Assembly (NCBI GenBank): GCA_947176295.1
Contig: CAMWQB010000003.1
Location: 1 to 64,000 of the forward strand
Source: an uncultured Porphyromonadaceae bacterium
GTDB taxonomy: Bacteria > Bacteroidota > Bacteroidia > Bacteroidales > Muribaculaceae
Direction of reading: 5' to 3'
DNA length: 64,000 bases
Shown piece by piece: positions 1-8,320 of the stretch. The notes below the pieces were generated by a model. The model was not told the origin of the DNA, ran no database searches, and was given only the letters and a program-made list of their open reading frames with translations. A program made the translations under genes and the position numbers. How positions within the stretch are numbered: the stretch's first letter is position 1; every line of letters starts with the position of its first letter.

Positions 1-52
1 CCGACCCTCTGCTTGTAAGGCAGACGCTCTGAACCAGCTGAGCTAAGCGCCC
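1..52 (-). tRNA. tRNA-Val (anticodon TAC), 3' part truncated by window edge
   Basis: Reverse complement GGGCGCTTAGCTCAGCTGGTTCAGAGCGTCTGCCTTACAAGCAGAGGGTCGG shows acceptor 5' strand, D-arm (TTAGCTCAGCTGGTT) and anticodon stem TCTGC-CTTACAA-GCAGA with anticodon TAC. Confidence 0.93.
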
Positions 53-226
53 TTTCTTGTCGAAAGCGGTGCAAAGTTAAGGACAATATTTGAGACGTGC
101 AAATTTTTTGATGATTTTTTTTAAAAAATATTTTGTCGGGATTCTATTCGGGCTCCGGGAGCGGGGCGAGGAGGGATAATTTTCAAAAATTTCTATAATT
201 ATATGTGAAATATCGCGGGTTGTGGC

Positions 227-234
227 TATCTTTG
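227..234 (+). promoter_or_regulatory. Bacteroidetes-type -7 box (TATCTTTG) upstream of TPR gene
   Basis: Match to TAnnTTTG 21 bp upstream of the ATG at 255. Confidence 0.55.
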
Positions 235-254
235 CGGGATAAATATTCTCCCTA

Positions 255-3200
255 ATGAAAAAAGGATTAATCATAACTGCGCTTGCGGCAGCTGCGACGA
301 TGGCGGCCGGGGCGCAAATCAACTCTACGGACAATCGGGGGTATATGGCCCGCTCGGAGGCTATGTTCCGCGACAATAATTTTGCGGGTTGCCTCGACCA
401 GCTGAGCCATGTGGACAGGCGCACGCTCACGGATGCGGAGCGCGAGACGGCCGACTGGCTGATGGCGCAAAGTGCATACCGGATGAGCGGTCCGAAGACG
501 GCGATGTCGTACTTCCGGGTGTTTCTGGCCAACTATCCTCAGAGCCTCCGTCGCCAGGAGGCGCTGGCTCGCGTGGGCGACTGCCTCTTTGCCATGGGGC
601 GCTACGACCTGGCTCTCGATGCATATTCGAAGGTGGACGGCTCGACACTGCCTGGAAATCTCCGGGAACGCCTGATATATCGCATGGCTTACTCGAGCCT
701 GCGAAAGGGCGACCTCAAGGCGGCCGAACGCCTTTTTTCGAGCATAAGACAGACGAAGACGTGGGGCAATGCCTCGCGCTTCTATCTTGGCTATATGGCC
801 TATGAACGCGGCGACTATGCTGCGGCTATGGAAGATTTCAAGACGGTGAACACTTCGACGATGCCGGGTGCGCTGGCTGATTACTATCTGAGCCAGATAT
901 ACTTCAAGCGCGGAGAGTACGGGCAGGCGCTGTCGACAGCTCGCTCGCTTCTGCGCCGCGGCGGGGGGGGGGCGCCAGAGGTGGAGCCCTCGTATACGGC
1001 GGAGGCCCGTCGCATTGCCGGCGAGAGCCTCTACCGCCAGGGCAAGACGTCGGAGGCGATGCCTTTCCTGCGGGAGTATATCGCTTCGGCGGATAAGCCC
1101 GAGCTGACGGCTCTCTACATAACGGGTCTCGAGGATTATGGCGATGGGCGGTATGAAAATGCTGTAGAGCTTCTGGAGCCCGTGAGCCTGTCGCTGGGCC
1201 AGGGCCTGAACGAGGCAATGGCGCAGAGCGCAAGCCTCTATATAGGCCAGGCGATGCTGAAACTTGGAAATACCGACGGTGCTCTGCTGGCCTTCGACAA
1301 GGCCCTGAAGAGCGATGCCGACGCGAAGGTAAAGGAAGCTGCATACTATAATTACGCGGTAGCGAAATTTTCGGGGGCGACGATTCCCTTCGGCTCGTCG
1401 GTCGAGACATTCGAGGACTTTCTGAAGGCTTATCCTGCCGGGCCGTATGCCCACAGCGTGCAGGACTATCTTGTGAGCGGCTACCTTGCCGACAACGACT
1501 ACGAGAAGGCTCTGAAAGGTCTGGACCGCATCCCGCATCCGTCGGCACGGGTGTATGAAGGAAAACAGACGGTGCTCTACACTCTCGGCGCCCGCGCGCT
1601 TGCTGACGGCGACCCCGACAAGGCTCTGAACTATCTCGAACAGGCGCAGAAGCTGCGCAAGTACAATACGGCTATCGGGGCTGAGACAGTGCTGCTCATG
1701 GGCGAGGCTCTTGCCTCCAAGGGCAACAACGGCACGGCCGTGGAGCGCTTCAACGAGTATCTGCGTATCGCCGACGCGAAGGCGGCGAACCGGCCCGTGG
1801 CGCTGTATTCGCTGGGATATGCCGAGTTCGGGCTCAAGAACTATGATGCGGCCGAGAAGACGCTCGGGCGCGCGTATGAGGCCACGGGCGACAATGCCGT
1901 GAAGGCCGATATACTGAACCGCCTGGGCGATATCCGCTACTATGCGTCGGCCTTCCCGGAGGCTGACGAGCTCTACACCCGGGCCTATGATGCTAATCCC
2001 TCGGCCGGCGACTACGCCCTCTTCCAGAAGGCTCTGATGCTGGGCTTCCAACGCGACTACAAGGGAAAGGAAAATGCGCTGGAGACCTTCCGCACCACCT
2101 TCCCGACCTCGTCGCTGATGCCTGATGCGATGCTCGAGCTGACCGAGGCACTTCAGCACCAGGACCGCCCCGGGCGCGCCGTGGAGGTGTATCGCGAGCT
2201 CACCAATGAGTATCCTGCCACGTCGCAGGGGCGCCAGGGCTATCTGCAGATGGCTCTCACGCTGCTGAACATGGGGCGCAAGACCGAGGGCGTGCAGGCT
2301 TATAAAGACGTAATCGAAAAATATCCCACATCCGAAGAGGCCGCGCAGGCGTCGATATTCCTGAAGAATGTCTATGCCTCCGACGGCAAGGTGGAGGAGT
2401 ATCTATCTTACATCAACGGCGTGGACGGCGCTCCCAAGCCCGACGAGGACGAGACGGAGGCCATGACCTTCGAGGCTGCCGAGCGCGAGCTAACCCGCGA
2501 GGGCCGGGCACAGCGGATGGAAAATTTCGTGGCAAGCTATCCGACGGGCACCCGCACTCCGCGGGCGCTGGAGATGCTGATGCGCGATGCTTTGGAGAAC
2601 GGCCGACGCGAACAGGCCTACGAATATGCAGAGGCGATTGTGGCGCGATTCCCGGACCACTCGGCCTCGGAAAACGCGCTCATCGTAAAGGCTGAGGAAG
2701 AATATGCCATGGGTCGGGGCAATGCGGCTCTCGAGTCGTGGCGCCGTCTGGAGCAGAAGGCTTCGACGCCCGAAAAGATGAATGCGGCCCGTATGGGCAT
2801 CATGCGCGTGGGCCGCGACCTCGGCGACCATGAGCTCGTCCTGCAGGCTACGGAGGCCTTGTTAGGCTCGACAGCCGCGGGGGCGGAAGCACGGAACGAA
2901 GCTGTCTTTTCGCGCGCTCTCGCCTTGGAACGCACGGGCGAGAATGACAAAGCGCGTGAGCTCTGGAAGAGCATATCGGACAACACTGACGACCTCTACG
3001 GAGCCAAGAGCGCCTATTATCTCGCTGAAAGCTACTACGACGCCCGCGAGCTGGACAAGGCGCAGGCCGAGGCTCGTGCCTTCACGGGCTCGGGCACGCC
3101 TCACAGATATTGGCTGGCCCGGGGCTTCATCCTTCTGAGCGACGTATATGCCGCCCAGGGCAAGGACTTCGAGGCCAAGGAATACTTGCGCGCGCTTCGC

Positions 3201-3260
3201 GAGAATTATCCCGGCACGGAAAGCGATATTTTCGAAATGATAGATTCGCGTCTGAAATAA
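255..3260 (+). CDS. Large tetratricopeptide-repeat (TPR) protein, secreted/periplasmic
   Basis: 1001-aa ORF, N-terminal signal peptide (MKKGLIITALAAAATMAAGAQ), many TPR-like repeats (e.g. ALYSLGYAEFGLKNYDAAEKTLGRAYEATGDN). Confidence 0.9.
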   Translation: MKKGLIITALAAAATMAAGAQINSTDNRGYMARSEAMFRDNNFAGCLDQLSHVDRRTLTDAERETADWLMAQSAYRMSGPKTAMSYFRVFLANYPQSLRRQEALARVGDCLFAMGRYDLALDAYSKVDGSTLPGNLRERLIYRMAYSSLRKGDLKAAERLFSSIRQTKTWGNASRFYLGYMAYERGDYAAAMEDFKTVNTSTMPGALADYYLSQIYFKRGEYGQALSTARSLLRRGGGGAPEVEPSYTAEARRIAGESLYRQGKTSEAMPFLREYIASADKPELTALYITGLEDYGDGRYENAVELLEPVSLSLGQGLNEAMAQSASLYIGQAMLKLGNTDGALLAFDKALKSDADAKVKEAAYYNYAVAKFSGATIPFGSSVETFEDFLKAYPAGPYAHSVQDYLVSGYLADNDYEKALKGLDRIPHPSARVYEGKQTVLYTLGARALADGDPDKALNYLEQAQKLRKYNTAIGAETVLLMGEALASKGNNGTAVERFNEYLRIADAKAANRPVALYSLGYAEFGLKNYDAAEKTLGRAYEATGDNAVKADILNRLGDIRYYASAFPEADELYTRAYDANPSAGDYALFQKALMLGFQRDYKGKENALETFRTTFPTSSLMPDAMLELTEALQHQDRPGRAVEVYRELTNEYPATSQGRQGYLQMALTLLNMGRKTEGVQAYKDVIEKYPTSEEAAQASIFLKNVYASDGKVEEYLSYINGVDGAPKPDEDETEAMTFEAAERELTREGRAQRMENFVASYPTGTRTPRALEMLMRDALENGRREQAYEYAEAIVARFPDHSASENALIVKAEEEYAMGRGNAALESWRRLEQKASTPEKMNAARMGIMRVGRDLGDHELVLQATEALLGSTAAGAEARNEAVFSRALALERTGENDKARELWKSISDNTDDLYGAKSAYYLAESYYDARELDKAQAEARAFTGSGTPHRYWLARGFILLSDVYAAQGKDFEAKEYLRALRENYPGTESDIFEMIDSRLK

Positions 3261-3271
3261 TACACACAACG

Positions 3272-5071
3272 ATGAAGAAATCACATATATATATTACAGC
3301 GCTGGCTGCGGCGCTGAGCGGCCCGCAGGCTGTGTGGGGAGCCGAACCTAATCTGCGCACGGAAATAAACGTGGACCGCACGGTTGTTCCGGTTCAAAGG
3401 CCGGCTGCACCGATGAGTTCCGTGTCGCCGACGATAGTGGCTCCGAAGGTGGAGGCCCACAAGCTCCGCCCGGCAGAGTATGGCGAGCCGTCGGCTTACG
3501 ATAATGTTGTGGCTCCTCTGCCCACGGCAACGTATACCGGACTTCAGGGACGCTCGCCTTATCGCGGATATGCCGCCCTGGGCTACTTCCCGTCCTTCAA
3601 CCTCGGGGCTTCGGCAGGGTACCGCATCCTCAACACGGAGCAGACCGTGCTCGGGGCGTGGCTTCAATACGACGGGCTCAGCTATAAGGCCCACGGCAAA
3701 GCGCCCAAGAATTATGAGGACAAGCGCCAGAGCGTGAAACAGCACACGCTGACCCTCGGAGCAGACCTTGTGCAGCGCCTCGGGAAGCGCTCACGGCTGA
3801 ATGCGTCGGTGGACTATACCTGTGGTTCGTTACAGCTGCCGCTGCTCTATTCTCCGGGCCCGACTGACGAGCCCGACAAGCGGAGCCTGAGCGCTCTGAA
3901 CGCCACTCTGTCGTATCACGGCGGCTATGGCGTGGTGGCCTGGCATGCGGGGCTCGATTTCGACCACTTCAGCGAGGGCAAGAACCTTCGCACGGCCGGC
4001 CCTGAGGGCTATTCGATGCTCGAAGGTGCGTCGGAAAACCGCACGGGTGTGCGCTTAGGGGCTTTCGGGCAGTTCTCGAAATCTACATATATTGGTCTCG
4101 AGGCCACGGCCGACTTTCTTCACCGCTCGCGCGGTCTGCTGCTGCTCGAGACCGGGCGGCCGAGCGATGCGCTGGCCAAGCCCGTCTATCCCGTGAGCAT
4201 CGGTCGAGCCCACAGCCGCACGCCCGGAATAATCAAGCTGATGCCCTATTTCGGGGCTCGCGGCGGACGCGTGAATGTGCGACTTGGTGTGGATGTGAAC
4301 TTCGTTACGGCCAATATCGGCAATAATCTGCACATCGCGCCGAACGTGCTTCTCGACTGGAACCCTGCCTCGACTGTGGCAATGTTCGCGAAGTTCTCGG
4401 GCGGCGACAGCTTCAATTCCTTGCGTTCGCTTTATACCCGAATGGGTGCAGGAGTTGCCGGAAGCTATGTATACACCACTTCAAATACACCCGTTAGCGC
4501 CGACTTCGGATTCAATATCGGTCCGTTCAAGGGGGCGGCGCTTGAACTTCACGGAGGCTATGCCTGCACGCACAATGCCGTGATGCCCATCGTGCTCGAC
4601 TACGCGTCGGGCGAGGCCGGTGCGCTTCTGAACACCAATCTGAGCGGCTGGCGTGTCGGCGGCGCGCTGAGCTATACATGGCGCGACCTGCTGAAGGCCC
4701 GGGCCTCCTTCGATATTCTGGCCCACAGCTATAATTCCGGATTCGCCGACGCCTATGACCGCGCCCGCACCGTCACGAAGATCGACCTTTCCGGGCGTCC
4801 GCTCGAGAAGCTCGAGCTCACGGCCACGTATGAGCTCCGCACCGGTCGCCGGTACTACAGCATCCCCGTTGCCGAGGGCGAGGCTTTCGCTCCGGAGGCC
4901 CGCACGATGCGCAACAGCTCGGAGCTGAACATTGGAGCGCGCTACACGCTGACGGATGCGCTGAGTGTGGGCATCCGCGCCGAGAACCTCCTCGGGCGTC
5001 GTGCGGAAATCCTTCCGTGGGTGCCCGGACAGGGCGTGCACGGGCTCGTCGGCGTGGAGCTGAAATTCTGA
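3272..5071 (+). CDS. Outer-membrane beta-barrel protein (TonB-receptor-like barrel, no obvious plug)
   Basis: Signal peptide MKKSHIYITALAAALSGPQAVWG; alternating beta-strand pattern; C-terminus ...HGLVGVELKF typical of OM barrels. ATG at 3272 is in frame with the 3110 ORF and better placed after the TPR stop. Confidence 0.8.
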   Translation: MKKSHIYITALAAALSGPQAVWGAEPNLRTEINVDRTVVPVQRPAAPMSSVSPTIVAPKVEAHKLRPAEYGEPSAYDNVVAPLPTATYTGLQGRSPYRGYAALGYFPSFNLGASAGYRILNTEQTVLGAWLQYDGLSYKAHGKAPKNYEDKRQSVKQHTLTLGADLVQRLGKRSRLNASVDYTCGSLQLPLLYSPGPTDEPDKRSLSALNATLSYHGGYGVVAWHAGLDFDHFSEGKNLRTAGPEGYSMLEGASENRTGVRLGAFGQFSKSTYIGLEATADFLHRSRGLLLLETGRPSDALAKPVYPVSIGRAHSRTPGIIKLMPYFGARGGRVNVRLGVDVNFVTANIGNNLHIAPNVLLDWNPASTVAMFAKFSGGDSFNSLRSLYTRMGAGVAGSYVYTTSNTPVSADFGFNIGPFKGAALELHGGYACTHNAVMPIVLDYASGEAGALLNTNLSGWRVGGALSYTWRDLLKARASFDILAHSYNSGFADAYDRARTVTKIDLSGRPLEKLELTATYELRTGRRYYSIPVAEGEAFAPEARTMRNSSELNIGARYTLTDALSVGIRAENLLGRRAEILPWVPGQGVHGLVGVELKF

Positions 5072-5120
5072 CCTCCTGAAAAAAATCGGGGTATAATGCG
5101 GCTATGTCAGGAAAAAATCG

Positions 5121-5128
5121 TATATTTG
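5121..5128 (+). promoter_or_regulatory. -7 box TATATTTG for secDF
   Basis: TAnnTTTG match in the gap before secDF. Confidence 0.5.
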
Positions 5129-5183
5129 CGAGCCGAAAAATCAACCATTGAATTTTCTAACAAATTTAAATCATAATTATTAC

Positions 5184-8069
5184 ATGCAAAGCAAAGGAAA
5201 CTTAGGTAGCATCGTAGCCGGTGTTATTGCTGTATGCCTTGTTGTTGTGTGCCTTTTCTATCTCTCGTTCACGTTTATATCGAACAAGTACGAGAGCAAT
5301 GCGGCAGACTACGCACTGGCAGAAAGCGGCGACAACGACGACGCGGCCTACAATCAGGCCTACAAGCACTACATGGACTCGCTGGGCGAGGAAAAGGTGT
5401 ACTTAGGCTATTACACTCTCAATGACGTACGCAAATGGGGCCTGGGCCTCGGCCTCGACCTGAAGGGCGGTATGAACGTAATCCTTCAGGTGGATATGCC
5501 TGATATGATCCGCAGCATGAAGAGCGGCGCCACCGACTCGGTATTCGAATCCGCACTTGCCCGCGCCAATGCAGCTGTGGAAAGCCACCAGAGCGATGAC
5601 TTCGTATCGTCGTTTGTGAATGCTTACCGCGCCTCCAAGCCTCAGGCCGACTTCTCGGTGCTGTTCCAGGGTATCGTAAACTCCGGCAGCAGCGATGATG
5701 CCGTGAAGTCGACGCTCAAGAGCCAGGTGAAGGACCGCGTGGACAATTCGGCCACGAACGTGCTCCGCAACCGTATCGACCAGTTCGGTGTGGTTTCGCC
5801 CAACATCCAGGTTCTTCAGGGCAAGGACGGCCAGATTCTGCTTGAGCTTCCCGGTGTCAAGGACCACGAGCGTGTGCGCGACCTCCTTCAGCGCAGCGCC
5901 AACCTTGAGTTCTACGAAACCTATCAGGCTTCGGAAGTGCAGGGCCAGCTCGCCTCGCTGGTAAGCGCGCTTGCCGCCGATTCGCTCTACAATCCCTCGG
6001 CTCTGATGGCCGTGATGCAGACGCCCGGCTATGGCGCCACCGTGGGCTATGCTCCCGACGCCAAGTCTATGGCAGCCGTGAACGAGCTTCTCGCCACGAC
6101 CTACGCCAAGAACCTCCTTCCCTCCGACCTCAAGCTCCGCTGGAGCGTGAAGCCTTCGGTCCACACCGATGCCAATGGCAAGGAAGTGAACCTCGGCTAT
6201 GCTCTCTACGCCCTCCGCGCCCATGGCGGCCAGCCCGCACTCGACGGCAAGGCCGTGAGCGATGCATCGTCGAACTACGACCCCCTGCGCGGCAACGAAG
6301 TGTCGATGCGCATGAATCCGCAGGGAGCCCGCGACTGGGCCCGCGTAACGCGCCAGAACATCAACAAGCAGGTGGCTATCGTGCTTGACGACCAGGTGTA
6401 CTCCGCTCCTAACGTCAACCAGGCCATCGAAGGCGGCCAGTCGTCCATCACCGGCGACTTCTCCATCGAGGAAGCCCGCGACCTCGCCAATGTGTTGAAG
6501 TCCGGTAAGATGGATGCCAAGGTGCATATCATCAGCGATATGGTCGTTGGTCCTTCGCTGGGTAAGCAGGCTATCGAGGACGGATTCACCTCGTTCGTCG
6601 TTGCCCTGGTGCTCCTGATGATTTTCATGTGCGTATTCTATGGCTTCATTCCCGGCCTTATCGCCAACGTCTGCCTCATCTGCAACCTCTTCTTCACGAT
6701 CGGTATCCTCTCGTCGTTCCAGGCAGTGCTGACGATGTCGGGTATCGCCGGTATCGTTCTCTCGCTGGGTATGGCCGTTGACGCCAATGTGCTCATCTTC
6801 GAGCGCACCAAGGAAGAGCTCCGCGCCGGCAAGAACGTGCGCAACGCACTTGCCGACGGTTATTCCAACGCCTTCTCCGCAATCTTTGACTCGAACCTTA
6901 CGTCGATCATCACCGGTGTGATCCTCCTGCTCTTCGGCACGGGTCCCATCAAGGGCTTCGCCACGACGCTTATCGTGGGCCTTGTCTGCTCGTTCTTTAC
7001 GGCAGTGTTCCTGAGCCGCCTCTTCTTCATGTGGATTGGCAAGACGCAGGCTTTCAACAAGCTCACGTTCTCAACGAGCATCAGCCGCAAGATGTTCGTG
7101 AACTCGCACGTGAACTTCCTCGGCCAACGCAAGGCCAGCTTCACGGTTGTGTTCGTGATGATTGCCATCGTCATCGTGTCGCTCTTCGTCCGCGGTCTCA
7201 ACCAGGGCATCGACTTCTCCGGCGGTCGCAACTACATCGTCAAGTTCGAGCAGCCCGTGAGCACGACCGAACTTCAGGATGCTCTTGCTCCCGAGTTCGA
7301 AGGCTCATCGGTTTCGGTCATCACCATCGAAAGCTCCAACCAGGTGCGTATCTCCACGAACTACAAGATTGCAGCCGAATACGACGGCCCGGAAACCGAT
7401 AAGGAAATCAACGAGAAGCTCTTCAAGGTGCTGAAGCCTTACCTGCGCGAGGGCATCACCCCCGAGCAGTTCTCGACCACTGACGCCTCGCAGGGCATCG
7501 TACAGTCGCAGAAGGTGGGTCCGTCGATTGCCGACGACATGCGCGCGGATGCCTACATCGCCGTGATTATCGCGCTTATCGCGATGTTCCTCTACATCCT
7601 CGTCCGTTTCCGCAATGTTGCCTTCTCGCTTGGCGCGCTTGCAGCCGTGGCCTTCACCGCCTTTACGATCATCGGTTTCTATTCGATATTTTACGGCGTG
7701 CTCCCCTTCGCAATGGAAGTGGACCAGACCTTTATCGCTGCAATCCTGACGGTGATCGGTTATCAGATCAACGATACGGTGGTTGTGTTCGACCGCGTTC
7801 GCGAGAACACGGCTCTCTATCCCAAGCAGGACTTCTACACGACGATCAACACTTCGATCAACACGACCCTGGGCCGTACGATCATGACCTCGTGCTCGAC
7901 GATTCTCGTGCTGCTCTGCATCTTCATCCTCGGTGGCGATGCAATCCGCTCCTTCACCTTCGCAATGCTCTTCGGTGTGATCATCGGCACGCTTGCCACC
8001 ATCTATGTGGCTGCTCCCGTGGCTTACCTCGCCGACACGCGTCGCAAGAAGTCTGCAGCTTCGAAGTAA
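5184..8069 (+). CDS. secDF: SecDF fusion protein translocase subunit
   Basis: SecD motif (LGLDLKGGMNVILQVD), SecF motif (QGIDFSGGRNYIVKFEQP, GYQINDTVVVFDRVREN) in one polypeptide; ATG at 5184 (MQSKGNLGS). Confidence 0.97.
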   Translation: MQSKGNLGSIVAGVIAVCLVVVCLFYLSFTFISNKYESNAADYALAESGDNDDAAYNQAYKHYMDSLGEEKVYLGYYTLNDVRKWGLGLGLDLKGGMNVILQVDMPDMIRSMKSGATDSVFESALARANAAVESHQSDDFVSSFVNAYRASKPQADFSVLFQGIVNSGSSDDAVKSTLKSQVKDRVDNSATNVLRNRIDQFGVVSPNIQVLQGKDGQILLELPGVKDHERVRDLLQRSANLEFYETYQASEVQGQLASLVSALAADSLYNPSALMAVMQTPGYGATVGYAPDAKSMAAVNELLATTYAKNLLPSDLKLRWSVKPSVHTDANGKEVNLGYALYALRAHGGQPALDGKAVSDASSNYDPLRGNEVSMRMNPQGARDWARVTRQNINKQVAIVLDDQVYSAPNVNQAIEGGQSSITGDFSIEEARDLANVLKSGKMDAKVHIISDMVVGPSLGKQAIEDGFTSFVVALVLLMIFMCVFYGFIPGLIANVCLICNLFFTIGILSSFQAVLTMSGIAGIVLSLGMAVDANVLIFERTKEELRAGKNVRNALADGYSNAFSAIFDSNLTSIITGVILLLFGTGPIKGFATTLIVGLVCSFFTAVFLSRLFFMWIGKTQAFNKLTFSTSISRKMFVNSHVNFLGQRKASFTVVFVMIAIVIVSLFVRGLNQGIDFSGGRNYIVKFEQPVSTTELQDALAPEFEGSSVSVITIESSNQVRISTNYKIAAEYDGPETDKEINEKLFKVLKPYLREGITPEQFSTTDASQGIVQSQKVGPSIADDMRADAYIAVIIALIAMFLYILVRFRNVAFSLGALAAVAFTAFTIIGFYSIFYGVLPFAMEVDQTFIAAILTVIGYQINDTVVVFDRVRENTALYPKQDFYTTINTSINTTLGRTIMTSCSTILVLLCIFILGGDAIRSFTFAMLFGVIIGTLATIYVAAPVAYLADTRRKKSAASK

Positions 8070-8100
8070 TCGACTGAACTAAGGATAAAACCCTCTATAA

Positions 8101-8139
8101 GGCGGATGCCGGCGCATGCCGGTATCCGCCTCTTTTTTT
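8101..8139 (+). terminator. Rho-independent terminator after secDF
   Basis: GGCGGATGCCGGCGCATGCCGGTATCCGCC hairpin followed by TCTTTTTTT. Confidence 0.9.
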
Positions 8140-8222
8140 AGACGCCGACCCTTGGCAAATGTTGGGGAAGGGGGGCTTAGGGATAAAAACCTGGAAGGGG
8201 GAAGGATTTTCGGCCGGGGTGG

Positions 8223-8253
8223 TTGACTTTTTGAGCGAAAATTGCTAATTTTG
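8223..8253 (+). promoter_or_regulatory. Promoter of pheT (-33 TTG, -7 TAATTTTG)
   Basis: TTG(8223-8225) and TAATTTTG(8246-8253) separated by 20 bp. Confidence 0.7.
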
Positions 8254-8320
8254 CAGTTTGTTAGGGTTGCCTTGTGCGGTGGCCCGGAATAACGCGCGAA
8301 ACAACAACATATTCATTGCA

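Noticed and set aside
267-2159. 630-aa antisense ORF over the TPR gene
   Set aside because: Codon-bias shadow; sense ORF has signal peptide and TPR repeats.
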